Assembly: GCA_039822005.1 (NCBI GenBank)
Contig: JBCBMZ010000003.1
Span: 1-64,000, forward strand
From: JBCBDX01 sp039822005
GTDB taxonomy: Bacteria > Pseudomonadota > Alphaproteobacteria > Rhizobiales > Rhizobiaceae
Direction of reading: 5' to 3'
Length of the DNA: 64,000 nucleotides
This document shows positions 53,101 to 61,428 of the stretch, piece after piece. Numbering within the stretch: the first letter of the stretch is position 1; every line of letters begins with the position of its first letter. The translations under genes and the position numbers were made by a program. The notes under the pieces are model-generated. The model saw only the letters and a list, made by a program, of their open reading frames with translations. It was not told where the DNA came from and searched no databases.

Positions 53101-53736
53101 TCAAGTGAGCAGCAAGTCAGCCGATTGGCTTTTCGCGGATACCAACAACGCGTTGGGTAAGTCATTGGATCGCGCACGCGCGTGTGCAGCTTCCAGATGC
53201 AAGCCATTTTCGAGCCAGCGTTGGATGAGCCTTTGCTCCAGCAGCGCTGTTTCCAAATTTAGGCGAACGGTTATGTCAAACATATCCTTGAGTTGCGCCC
53301 AAGGCTTCTGATCCAGGAGCAGGTAATTGCCTTCGAGAACGACCACCTGGCAAGAGGTTGGCACACAGCGCGCGTTTGCGATGGCCATGTCTTTTTGTCG
53401 GTCGAAGGTGGGCACATAGACATCCTCATCCTGGCGTCGAAGGCGTCCCACGCATGCGATCAGTCCATGGACATCAAACGTGTCAGGCGCACCTTTTCGA
53501 GCCCGCAATCCGCGCTGATCGAGAATGTCATTATGAAGGTGAAAGCCGTCCATGGGGACAAGGCAGGATGTGCATTTTGCCTTGGCGTTGAGGGAAGCGA
53601 CAATTTCCTCGGCCAAAGTTGACTTGCCCGAAGCCGGTTGGCCAGCAATCGCAATCAACAAGCGGCGGTCCGTTCCGCGTTCACTGATCGCTGAGACGAC
53701 CGCCTTAATATGACCGGGGTCAGCGATAGCCATCAT
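53101..53736 (-). CDS. frcK: FrcK: P-loop kinase of the fructose operon
   Basis: The 211-residue protein has Walker A AIAGQPASGKSTLAEEI, the lid-type motif VPMDGFHLHNDIL and VVVLEGNYLLLD, a set shared with uridine kinase-like and pantothenate kinase-like proteins. In Sinorhizobium meliloti a kinase of this kind is the last gene of frcBCAK. It may phosphorylate fructose or a derivative; the precise reaction is not settled in the family. It ends the leftward operon, 53 bases after frcA. Confidence 0.82.
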   Translation of the reverse strand: MMAIADPGHIKAVVSAISERGTDRRLLIAIAGQPASGKSTLAEEIVASLNAKAKCTSCLVPMDGFHLHNDILDQRGLRARKGAPDTFDVHGLIACVGRLRRQDEDVYVPTFDRQKDMAIANARCVPTSCQVVVLEGNYLLLDQKPWAQLKDMFDITVRLNLETALLEQRLIQRWLENGLHLEAAHARARSNDLPNALLVSAKSQSADLLLT

Positions 53737-53789
53737 GATCCTTCGAATTCAATGCAATTTGTTGACGCCAACGGTGACGAAACGGTGTT

Positions 53790-54572
53790 TTACGCAGCCT
53801 GCATCTCCGGCTCCTTGGCTCCGGTCATGAAGGCAACCGCATCTGACATGGAATAGTCCTTCGGGTTGATGGTCGTCAGACGCTTGCCCAATCGGTGGAT
53901 ATGAATGCGATCCGCCACTTCAAACACATGGGGCATGTTATGACTGATCAAGATGATCGGAATGCCACGGGCCCTCACATCCTGAATAAGTTCAAGCACC
54001 CGCCGGCTTTCTTTCACGCCGAGCGCCGCTGTGGGTTCGTCCATGATAATGAATTTGGTGGCAAAAGCCGCTGCCCGCGCCACGGCAACGCCTTGGCGTT
54101 GCCCGCCTGAGAGCGTTTCAACGGCTTGCGTAATTGACTGTACTGTCATCAGGCCCAGCTCGCTGAGTTTGTCGCGCGCGAATTTCTCCATCGCGGCGCG
54201 GTCAAGCTGGCGCAGATATTTGCCCATGAAACCCGGTTTGCGCAATTCGCGTCCCATGAACATATTGTCGGCGATCGATAGAGCAGGGGACATGGCCAGC
54301 GTCTGATAGACGATTTCGATCCCCATATTGCGTGCATCCATGGGTGACGTGAAATGCACCGGCTTGCCCTCGATGCGGATCTCGCCTTCGTCGGGAATTG
54401 TAGCACCGCAAATGGCTTTGACGATCGAGGTTTTGCCTGCGCCATTATCACCGATGACAGCGAGAATTTCGCCTTGGCGCAACTCAAAGTCCGAGTGGTC
54501 GATTGCCGTCACGTGGCCATAGCGTTTGACCAGACCGCGCGCCTCTACAACCGGTGTATTGTCCGACATCAT
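53790..54572 (-). CDS. frcA: FrcA: ABC ATPase of the fructose importer
   Basis: The start is the ATGATG at 54567-54572, preceded by GAAAGGTG, and it overlaps the frcC stop. The 260-residue protein is a single ABC domain with Walker A GDNGAGKTS, signature LSGGQRQG, Walker B FIIMDEPTAALG and H-loop ILISHNMPHV. Most CUT2 sugar ATPases are double-length; FrcA is the single-domain exception, which supports the assignment. Confidence 0.9.
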   Translation of the reverse strand: MMSDNTPVVEARGLVKRYGHVTAIDHSDFELRQGEILAVIGDNGAGKTSIVKAICGATIPDEGEIRIEGKPVHFTSPMDARNMGIEIVYQTLAMSPALSIADNMFMGRELRKPGFMGKYLRQLDRAAMEKFARDKLSELGLMTVQSITQAVETLSGGQRQGVAVARAAAFATKFIIMDEPTAALGVKESRRVLELIQDVRARGIPIILISHNMPHVFEVADRIHIHRLGKRLTTINPKDYSMSDAVAFMTGAKEPEMQAA

Positions 54573-55639
54573 GACGACACCTTTCTGATCCATTGGTCAA
54601 CCGCGACGGCGGCGATGATGAGCAGGCCAATCAAAAGGAAGGTCCATTGTGCGTCCGCCCCCAAAAGACGCAAGCCCAGCGTGAATACCCCGACGATGAG
54701 CGCTCCGAAAAGAGCGCCAAGGATGGAGCCGCGTCCCCCAAAGAGCGAGATGCCGCCAATCACTACTGCGGTGATGCTTTCGATGTTTGCAAGCTGGCCG
54801 ACCGTCGGTGAGATCGAACCGATCCGGCCAATCATCGCCCATCCTGCGATCGCGCAGATCAGGCCGGACAGCAGATAAACGGACATGAGTGTCCCCTTGA
54901 CGTTCACGCCGGACAGTTCAGCCGCTTCCGGATCGTCGCCAACGGCATACACATGCCGCCCCCATGCGGTTTGTTTCAGCGCATAGGCGAGCGAGAAAAT
55001 CAAAACGAGCATGAAGATCACGCCGAGCGTGAGCGTCGCGCCACCGATTTGGAACTTGGTGCCGAAGACTTGGAGCAAGGGCGCCATCTCTTCAATGTCC
55101 GCACTTCGAATGGTCTCATTGGCCGAGTAAAGGAAGTTTGACGCCAGAACGATCTGCCACGTGCCCAGCGTGACGATGAAGGGTGGAAGCTTCATGTAGG
55201 CCACAAGCCAACCATTCAATGCACCGCACCCCATACCAACGAGCAGACCACACAAAATGGCGAATTCGACGGGAAGACCATAGCGAAACGCGATCTGACC
55301 CATTACAACCGATGATAGAACCATGATCGCGCCTACACTCAAATCGATGCCCGCAGTGAGGATCACAAGACTTTGGGCGGCAGCAACAATACCGACGATC
55401 TGCACCTGTTGCAGTATGAGGGTCATCGCAAAGGGCGAAAAGAAGCGTTGCCCGATCAACATCCCGAAGATGATGATGGACGTGACCAAAACAATCAGCG
55501 GAACCATGGCCGGATTGACATGAAGCAGGTTCTGTAACCGACCGATCAGGCCTCTCCGATTGTCTTCGAACTCTGCAACGGTCTCCGTCGCGCCTTCGAG
55601 AGCCTTTTCGTAATCCTTCACCGGTCGCGGTGTTGACAT
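54569..55639 (-). CDS. frcC: FrcC: permease of the fructose importer (CUT2 type)
   Basis: The 356-residue protein has a charged N-terminal lead, then about ten hydrophobic segments with CUT2 motifs: LVILTAGIDLSVGAIMVLSS, GLLVGMGCGALNGWLVAYMK, PPFIVTLGTWQIV and VGGISLFGGRGSILGALFGA (read here as VIGGISLFGGRGS). GGGGAGGAC precedes the ATG. It moves fructose, and possibly ribose or mannose as in S. meliloti, across the inner membrane. Confidence 0.9.
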   Translation of the reverse strand: MSTPRPVKDYEKALEGATETVAEFEDNRRGLIGRLQNLLHVNPAMVPLIVLVTSIIIFGMLIGQRFFSPFAMTLILQQVQIVGIVAAAQSLVILTAGIDLSVGAIMVLSSVVMGQIAFRYGLPVEFAILCGLLVGMGCGALNGWLVAYMKLPPFIVTLGTWQIVLASNFLYSANETIRSADIEEMAPLLQVFGTKFQIGGATLTLGVIFMLVLIFSLAYALKQTAWGRHVYAVGDDPEAAELSGVNVKGTLMSVYLLSGLICAIAGWAMIGRIGSISPTVGQLANIESITAVVIGGISLFGGRGSILGALFGALIVGVFTLGLRLLGADAQWTFLLIGLLIIAAVAVDQWIRKVSS

Positions 55640-55788
55640 GGTGTCCTCCCCAGAACGCCTGCACGGCCCGTCGTGCCTGTGCTTTTTCAGCCAAGCATCG
55701 CACGCCTGCGCCGCTTGTCAAATCTGGTCTAGTCGTGAAAATTCGAAGTGGGAGGGCGCAATGCGCGCCCTCCGCAAAGCGTTTGGGT

Positions 55789-56817
55789 TTAGCCCCAACA
55801 GAGGGCCAAGCCTTCCTCAGATGATATTGACGGCACGCCTTCGACCGGGTTGTCGGTCACCAGCGCTACACCTGTGTCAAAGAAGTCCTTTCCGGGAGAA
55901 TTTTCAGGCTTGGAGCCATCCGCAGCCCAGGCTGCAACCGCTTCAACACCAAGCGATGCCATCAACAAGGGGTACTGTTGCGATGTGGCACCGAGTTCGC
56001 CGTCTGCGACGGCTTGTACACCCGGGCAGCCACCATCGACAGAGACAACAATTACGTCGTCGGTTTTGCCGAAGTCTTTCAGTGTCTCATAGGCACCGGC
56101 AGCAGCTGGCTCGTTGATCGTGTAGAGAACGTTGGTGCCATCATCCATGGTCAAAAGGTTCTCCATGGATTTGCGTCCGCCTTCTTCGTTGGCGTTGGTG
56201 ACTTCATTGTTGACGATGCGCGGATCGGTCTCGTCGCCCCACTTGTTCGGGTCGCCCAGATCAATGCCGAAGCCGGTCAGGAAGCCTTGGTTGCGCAGCA
56301 CGCCAACGGTTGGCTGAGACACGTTGATGTTCATCATGCCGATCTTGGCGGTTGAAGTATCCCCATGTGTGCCGGCGGCCCATTTGCCGATTAGTTCTCC
56401 GGCCAGGAAATTGTCTGTGGCAAACGTTGCGTCGGCAGCGTCAATTGGTGTCAGTGGCGTATCAAGTGCAATGACCAAAAGACCGGCATCGCGCGCTTGC
56501 TGGACTGCGGGTACAATGGATGATGTGTCAGAGGCCGTCAGTAAGATGCCTTTGGCACCATCAAGAATGCAGGTTTCAATCGCTTGAACCTGTGTCTCAT
56601 GGTCGCCATCAATTTTACCGGCAAAAGACTTCAACGTCATGCCAAGCTCCTCAGCCTTGGCTTGCGCGCCTTCCTTCATTTTAACAAAGAAAGGATTGGT
56701 GTCTGTCTTGGTGATCAAGCAAACGGTGGTGCTGTGGCTACCTGCATAAGCCGGAGCCATGGAAACAACAGACGCAACGAGAGCGCCCGCCGCTGCGGCG
56801 AGTACGGATTTTTTCAT
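55789..56817 (-). CDS. frcB: FrcB: periplasmic fructose-binding protein
   Basis: The start is the ATG at 56815-56817 (MKKSVLAAAAGALVASVVSM), preceded by GGGAGGAAC; the longer frame reads into the operator. A signal peptide ending AYA gives a mature protein of about 318 residues with CUT2 receptor features: VCLITKTDTNPFFVKMKEGA, LDTPLTPIDAADATFATDN, and VVSVDGGCPGVQAV. It delivers the sugar to FrcC. It is the first gene of the leftward frcBCAK operon, divergent from frcR. Confidence 0.92.
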   Translation of the reverse strand: MKKSVLAAAAGALVASVVSMAPAYAGSHSTTVCLITKTDTNPFFVKMKEGAQAKAEELGMTLKSFAGKIDGDHETQVQAIETCILDGAKGILLTASDTSSIVPAVQQARDAGLLVIALDTPLTPIDAADATFATDNFLAGELIGKWAAGTHGDTSTAKIGMMNINVSQPTVGVLRNQGFLTGFGIDLGDPNKWGDETDPRIVNNEVTNANEEGGRKSMENLLTMDDGTNVLYTINEPAAAGAYETLKDFGKTDDVIVVSVDGGCPGVQAVADGELGATSQQYPLLMASLGVEAVAAWAADGSKPENSPGKDFFDTGVALVTDNPVEGVPSISSEEGLALCWG

Positions 56818-56908
56818 TAGTTCCTCCCAGTGACCCAAAGGCCGATTATCGATCCATCGTGTATGATGGACGCGGTGAGGAGAAACAAATTTCTCAGGCT
56901 TGTCAATA

Positions 56909-56929
56909 AATAAATCAACTTGATTTATT
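56909..56929. promoter_or_regulatory. 21-base perfect palindrome, probable FrcR operator
   Basis: AATAAATCAA-C-TTGATTTATT is a perfect inverted repeat between frcB and frcR. On the frcB strand a TTGACA element (plus-strand TGTCAA at 56901-56906) lies next to it, so a bound repressor would block the promoter. Confidence 0.7.
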
Positions 56930-56970
56930 AAATGGGTGTGCAAAGGTTTGGGGGTCGGGAGGAGAAGTGG

Positions 56971-58197
56971 TTGTCAGCTGATATCGGTGCAGCGCAGCAA
57001 AATTATCGGTTTGTGCAACAGCCTGTTGGTGCAAACCAGACGGGTGTCCGTGCGCACAATGAGCGGCTGGTTTTATCTCAGATACGCATGCATGGCGCGC
57101 TTTCGAAAGCTGAGATTGCCCGGATGACCGGACTTTCCGCACAGGCTGTATCTGTAATCATTCGGAACCTGGAAGCGGAAGAAATACTTCGCCGTCAAAA
57201 GGTAACACGGGGCAAGGTCGGTCAGCCGTCGACGCCGATGGCGCTTAATCCCGACGGTGCGTTTTCTATTGGGCTCAGACTTGGTCGGCGCTCGGCTGAT
57301 TTGGCGTTGATGGACCTTGTCGGCAATATTCGTAAGCTCATCAAGGTCACCTACGACTATCCAACGCCTTCACGGATCTTGTCATTCATCGACACACGGT
57401 TGGCCGAACTTGTTGCGTTGGCCAAAAAGGGAAGGGTACTCGGAATAGGCATATCTGCCCCGTTTGAACTCTATAACTGGCTTGACCGTTTGGGTGCACC
57501 GCAAGACCAGATGGCAGCTTGGCGCAACTATGATCTGGCCGCCGACGTTGCAGCGCGCACCGGTTTTTCAACGATCCTTGTCAATGACGCAACATGTGCG
57601 TGCGTGGCCGAGCACGCCATCGGCCGCGGCGCGGCCTATTACGATTTCGCTTACTTTTTTATTGGTTCATTCATCGGCGGCGGAATCGTTCTCAACGGCA
57701 AAGTCCAGACCGGCCCGACCGGAAACGCCGCCGCTTTCGGCCCGCTGCCGTCAGCAACGAAAAACAACCCCAATGCGCAATTGATCGACACGGCCTCCCT
57801 TTTTTTTCTGGAGGCTGACATCGCCGCTTCTGGTCTCGATGCTTCAAATATGTGGGAACAGACCGATAGTTGGGACATATTTGAACCACACATATCAAAC
57901 TGGATTGAACGAACGGCACCGGCAATCGCACGCGCAACGTTGACGGTTTGCGCGGTCATTGACTTCCCGGTTGTGATCATTGACGGCGCGTTTCCAAAAA
58001 CGGTGCGCGATGCCCTGACCTTGAAAGTACGCAGCGCCATCACGCAGTTGAATTCAGACGGAATCGTTGTGCCTGAAATTTTGGCCGGTGCGGCAGGCGC
58101 TGATGCCCGGGTTGTCGGCGCGGCCTTATTACCTATCAACAGCCGTTTTTTTGTGAACCATATTCGCGCAGGCGCATCAAACGCCTTGCCAAGCTAA
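56971..58197 (+). CDS. frcR: FrcR: ROK-family regulator of the fructose operon
   Basis: The protein has an N-terminal winged helix (RLVLSQIRMHGALSKAEIAR, MTGLSAQAVSVIIRNLEAE) and a ROK domain (GRVLGIGISAPFELYNWLDR, TILVNDATCACVAEHAIGRG, FFIGSFIGGGIVLNGKVQTG). The ROK zinc motif is missing: no CxCGxxGC follows the glycine-rich strand. I prefer TTG 56971, which has GGGAGGAG at the right distance, giving 408 residues; ATG 56932 lacks a ribosome site and touches the operator. ROK repressors of this kind respond to the sugar or its phosphate. Confidence 0.85.
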   Translation: MSADIGAAQQNYRFVQQPVGANQTGVRAHNERLVLSQIRMHGALSKAEIARMTGLSAQAVSVIIRNLEAEEILRRQKVTRGKVGQPSTPMALNPDGAFSIGLRLGRRSADLALMDLVGNIRKLIKVTYDYPTPSRILSFIDTRLAELVALAKKGRVLGIGISAPFELYNWLDRLGAPQDQMAAWRNYDLAADVAARTGFSTILVNDATCACVAEHAIGRGAAYYDFAYFFIGSFIGGGIVLNGKVQTGPTGNAAAFGPLPSATKNNPNAQLIDTASLFFLEADIAASGLDASNMWEQTDSWDIFEPHISNWIERTAPAIARATLTVCAVIDFPVVIIDGAFPKTVRDALTLKVRSAITQLNSDGIVVPEILAGAAGADARVVGAALLPINSRFFVNHIRAGASNALPS

Positions 58198-58225
58198 CGC
58201 AGCCTCTTATCGGTGGCGTGATGTG

Positions 58226-58262
58226 CCAGTTGAAAGTCTGTCTTGTCGGTATTTTCAACTGG
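58226..58262. terminator. Bidirectional terminator between frcR and the LacI gene
   Basis: CCAGTTGAAA and TTTCAACTGG pair perfectly over ten bases across a 17-base loop. The right arm includes the stop region of the leftward LacI gene. Confidence 0.65.
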
Positions 58263-59301
58263 TTGGTGCCATACCAAGCGTTCCCCTATTGACGATCCGT
58301 GTCGCCAGTTTTTCGCTTTGTGGCGTCTGTGATGTTTCCACCATTTTGATCAGGAGGTTCGCTGCGCGGCGACCCATTTCCCGATGCGGAACATGAACGG
58401 TCGTCAAGCCTGGGTCAGCAATTTGGGCCAACTCGATATCGTCAAATCCGGTTATTGACAGATCTTCAGGAACGCGCAGTTTGAGGTCTCGGGCTGCCTT
58501 GAGTGCACCGATCGCCAACACATCATTGCCGCAGACTAGCACGGTCGGGCGATCTTCTGATGTCAATAGGCCATGAGCGGCGCGTGCTCCGTTTTCGATG
58601 GAGTAATTGACTTCTACGATATCAAGCTCTTCTACGTCGATACCGTTGTCGGCCGCCGACTCTTTTATGCCGGCGACCCGTTCCGCCGCCCGATCATTGT
58701 CTGCAGTCGGCGCAGAAATCACCGCCACCTTGCGATGGCCATGTTTAAAAATGAAGTCGGTAAATTCGCGCATGGCAGCCTTGTTGTCGAAGCCGACCGA
58801 TGCCACTTGCGCTTCAGGCTTGTAGGACCAGGCGACAATTGTGGGCACTTGCCGGTCGGTCAGCATGTCGTAAATTTCTTCGCCACGGGCAAAACCAATT
58901 AGCAGCATCGCATCGGCACCGCGGGCGAGAAGTGTTCGCAGTTGTTTCTTTTCCAAGTCAGCTTGATACGACGAACTGGCGACCAGCAATGTGTAGCCAT
59001 TCTGATCCAGCTCTTCCTGGAACGCTTGCAGGCCGCGTGCGAAAATCGCGTTTTCCATGGTTGGAATAATGGCGCCGATCGTGTTCGACCTTTTGGCCGC
59101 CATCACGCGCGCGCCAAAATTTGGTTCGTATCCTAACTCTGCGACAGCATTTATGACGCGTACCCGGGTATCGGGGTTCACCATGTCGGGCGTATTCAGG
59201 CACCTCGAAACCGTAGCGGTTGAAACGCCCGCCAGTTTCGCCACATCGTCGATGGTAGGCGCGCGGAAAGATCGCCGCTTTTTTGTGTGTTCGCGCCGCA
59301 T
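58255..59301 (-). CDS. LacI-family transcriptional regulator
   Basis: The 348-residue protein starts at the ATG 59299-59301 (MRREHTKKRRSFRAPTIDDV); a GTG at 59322 is an alternative. The LacI helix-turn-helix TIDDVAKLAGVSTATVSRCL and the hinge (NFGARVMAAKRSNTIG) are clear, followed by a GntR/PurR-like ligand domain (VLVCGNDVLAIGALKAARDL, SITGFDDIELAQIADPGLTT). It is divergent from the TRAP operon, and the gap holds a near-perfect LacI-type operator. Confidence 0.9.
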   Translation of the reverse strand: MRREHTKKRRSFRAPTIDDVAKLAGVSTATVSRCLNTPDMVNPDTRVRVINAVAELGYEPNFGARVMAAKRSNTIGAIIPTMENAIFARGLQAFQEELDQNGYTLLVASSSYQADLEKKQLRTLLARGADAMLLIGFARGEEIYDMLTDRQVPTIVAWSYKPEAQVASVGFDNKAAMREFTDFIFKHGHRKVAVISAPTADNDRAAERVAGIKESAADNGIDVEELDIVEVNYSIENGARAAHGLLTSEDRPTVLVCGNDVLAIGALKAARDLKLRVPEDLSITGFDDIELAQIADPGLTTVHVPHREMGRRAANLLIKMVETSQTPQSEKLATRIVNRGTLGMAPTS

Positions 59302-59362
59302 GGCTCCCCCAAAACGCAACACCTATAATGTAGTGCGGGTACGATACTTTACAAAAAATATG

Positions 59363-59380
59363 AATGTAAGCGCTTGCATT
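59363..59380. promoter_or_regulatory. LacI-type operator between regulator and TRAP operon
   Basis: AATGTAAGCGCTTGCATT is an 18-base near-palindrome with the central AAGCGCTT core typical of LacI-family operators. Only one symmetric pair of positions is mismatched. Confidence 0.75.
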
Positions 59381-59433
59381 GTCAAATTTTGTCACATACA
59401 AGTGGCTTATGGGAAAGCTTGGGAGGGCTGCCC

Positions 59434-59607
59434 GTGTACCTAATCATCGCCGGTTTGATCTTTTCGATTTATGTACTCAACGTGTTGTTGGGCGCGCTCG
59501 CGTCTGCTTCATTTATGGGGGGTGTAAGCGAAATGATTGTGTTGAGCATAGCCTCTGTCGCATTTGTCGTTGCCATCTTGAAGAGAGAGCGTGACGCTCA
59601 GCAATAA
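59434..59607 (+). CDS. Small membrane protein leading the TRAP operon
   Basis: A GTG start at 59434 with GGGAGG seven bases upstream gives 57 residues: two hydrophobic segments (YLIIAGLIFSIYVLNVLLGA and EMIVLSIASVAFVVAILK) with a short loop and a charged end. It lies 28 bases before the TRAP binding protein, in the same direction. No family name is known to me; two-helix proteins in this position may assist the transporter. Confidence 0.6.
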   Translation: MYLIIAGLIFSIYVLNVLLGALASASFMGGVSEMIVLSIASVAFVVAILKRERDAQQ

Positions 59608-59635
59608 ATTGAAAATAGTCACTAGGGAGGAATAA

Positions 59636-60784
59636 ATGACTAAAGAACTCAAGGAGCGAGCGTTCGCTGAACGTCGTAATTTCCTAAAGCTCACAGGCTC
59701 CGGTGCTTTCACCGCTGCGCTGGTTGCCGGTGCAGGCGGCCTTTTGTGGTCTGATGAAGCTGCCGCGCAAACCGCTCAGGAAGAGCGTGAGCGTGAAGCC
59801 GCTGCCGATCATACTATGACATTGGCGACAGCTTATGTTTTGGGTGCATCACGTAGTTATCCCATCATGCAGCTGGACCTGAAAGAGAACATTCAAAACT
59901 CCACCAACGGCAAGGTTTATGTGAAACTGGCCCCCGGTGGTCAGCTTGGTGCCGGCGGTGCGCTCGCGCAGGCCGTCCAAAGCGGGACGATCCAGTGCGC
60001 GCAGCACTCGTTGTCAAACTTCGCGCCGTTTGCCAGCGCAGTGGACCTGATCAACCTTCCTTATTTCTGCGGTGCGAACCAACGCTTCACAAATCTTGTG
60101 ACATCTGATGCCTGGAAAGCGGAAGTTCATCCCAAGATTGAAGCGTCGGGCTTTAAGGCACTCTTCTACATTGTCATTGACCCGCGCGTCGTCGCCGTTC
60201 GCAAGGGTGGTGCAGGGCCGGTTCTGTCTCCATCAGATTTGGATGGCATCAAGTTCCGCGTACCGGGTTCTGCAATGCTTCAGCAGTACTACCGCATGGT
60301 CGGAGCCAATCCGACGCCGGTTGCTTGGGGTGAAACACCATCTGCCATCAAGCAGGGCGTTGCTGATGCGCTTGATCCGTCGGTTGGCGCGTTGCACGTT
60401 TTCGGCTTCTCAGACATTTTGAGCCATGTGACATTCACGCAGGCGGTTCCAGATAGCCAAGTTTATTCCATGAACCTTGAATGGTTTAACTCGCTACCAT
60501 CCGATGTTCAGGAAGGCCTGGAATTTGCCGGCGAAGTCTCTGCTCAGCAAAACCTTGCTAAGGTTCCAGCAGCACGTGCTTACGCCATGTCTGAACTGAC
60601 AAAATCAGGTGTGGAATTCCACTCTTTGAGCGCCGATCAGCTGGCCGAATGGCAGGAAGTTGGCGGTTACCAACGCGCTGAATGGAACGAGTTCAAGGTT
60701 GATCTTGCCGGTTCCATGGATGTGTTCGCCAAGCTTGAAGAAGCTGCGGGCACAATGGGCCGTTACTACGTCCATGACGCCTAA
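59636..60784 (+). CDS. TRAP transporter solute-binding protein (DctP type)
   Basis: The 382-residue protein begins with a twin-arginine-like signal (ERRNFLKLTGSGAFTAALV, cleavage near AAAQ). The mature part shows DctP features: VYVKLAPGGQLGAGGALAQA, LINLPYFCGANQRF and the binding-pocket arginine region LDGIKFRVPGSAMLQQYYRM. TRAP receptors bind carboxylates or sulfonates through an arginine salt bridge. AGGGAGGAAT precedes the ATG. A hairpin follows, which would keep its expression above that of the membrane subunits. Confidence 0.9.
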   Translation: MTKELKERAFAERRNFLKLTGSGAFTAALVAGAGGLLWSDEAAAQTAQEEREREAAADHTMTLATAYVLGASRSYPIMQLDLKENIQNSTNGKVYVKLAPGGQLGAGGALAQAVQSGTIQCAQHSLSNFAPFASAVDLINLPYFCGANQRFTNLVTSDAWKAEVHPKIEASGFKALFYIVIDPRVVAVRKGGAGPVLSPSDLDGIKFRVPGSAMLQQYYRMVGANPTPVAWGETPSAIKQGVADALDPSVGALHVFGFSDILSHVTFTQAVPDSQVYSMNLEWFNSLPSDVQEGLEFAGEVSAQQNLAKVPAARAYAMSELTKSGVEFHSLSADQLAEWQEVGGYQRAEWNEFKVDLAGSMDVFAKLEEAAGTMGRYYVHDA

Positions 60785-60796
60785 GCGTTGATTGAC

Positions 60797-60826
60797 CCAC
60801 CGGTTGGCTTAAGCGCTGACCGGTGG
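60797..60826 (+). terminator. Intra-operon hairpin between TRAP receptor and small permease genes
   Basis: CCACCGGT and ACCGGTGG pair perfectly with a 14-base loop, 13 bases after the receptor stop. It has no T-run, so it probably attenuates transcription or stabilises the receptor message. Confidence 0.55.
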
Positions 60827-60902
60827 TGACCGCATCACACGCGGAATTTGCTGACAAAAAACGGTGTGCGTGGCCGATGCGCCGCGTGCGGACGGAGGAA
60901 GT

Positions 60903-61418
60903 ATGCCCGCATTTTTGAAAACACTTGATGATAATGCAGAGCGCTGGGCGCTTTTGGTATTTTACGTCATGTTGGTATCGACCATGTTTATTGAGGTGGT
61001 ACGGCGCGAGGTGCTCGCCTACTCGTCGATCTGGGGCGAAGAATTCGTTCGATACTCATTTATCTACCTTGCATGGATTGGAGCTGCTGCTGCCGTCAAA
61101 GAACGCGGTCACATCCGCATCGATGTCATTCTGCAATATGTAGGTCCAAGGTTGAAAGCATTGCTTTACATCTTCGGCGACTTGGTGATGGCCGCAGTTG
61201 CGGTGATCGCGCTTTACTGGTCCCTTGAGTCCGTTCTCGTGTCAGCAAAATTCGGCTCGGTGACGCACGGCCTGCGCATTTCGCAAGTGTGGTTCCTTTC
61301 AGCGGTGCCGATCGGTTTCGCATTGGTGCTCTACCGCCTGGCACAATCGTTCCTTCGTGACATTCAAGATCTTCGTACCGGCCGCCCGGTCTACGAAGGT
61401 GACAAGCTTTTCGACTGA
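60903..61418 (+). CDS. TRAP transporter small permease (DctQ type)
   Basis: The ATG at 60903 has GGAGGAAGT directly upstream; the longer frame is not needed. The 171-residue protein has four membrane segments with the DctQ pattern WGEEFVRYSFIYLAWIGAA, followed by RGHIRIDVILQYVGPRLKAL and a last pair of helices with FLSAVPIGFALVLYRLAQS. It holds the large permease and receptor together. The DctM-type gene follows 10 bases later. Confidence 0.9.
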   Translation: MPAFLKTLDDNAERWALLVFYVMLVSTMFIEVVRREVLAYSSIWGEEFVRYSFIYLAWIGAAAAVKERGHIRIDVILQYVGPRLKALLYIFGDLVMAAVAVIALYWSLESVLVSAKFGSVTHGLRISQVWFLSAVPIGFALVLYRLAQSFLRDIQDLRTGRPVYEGDKLFD

Positions 61419-61428
61419 GGGGGACGTA

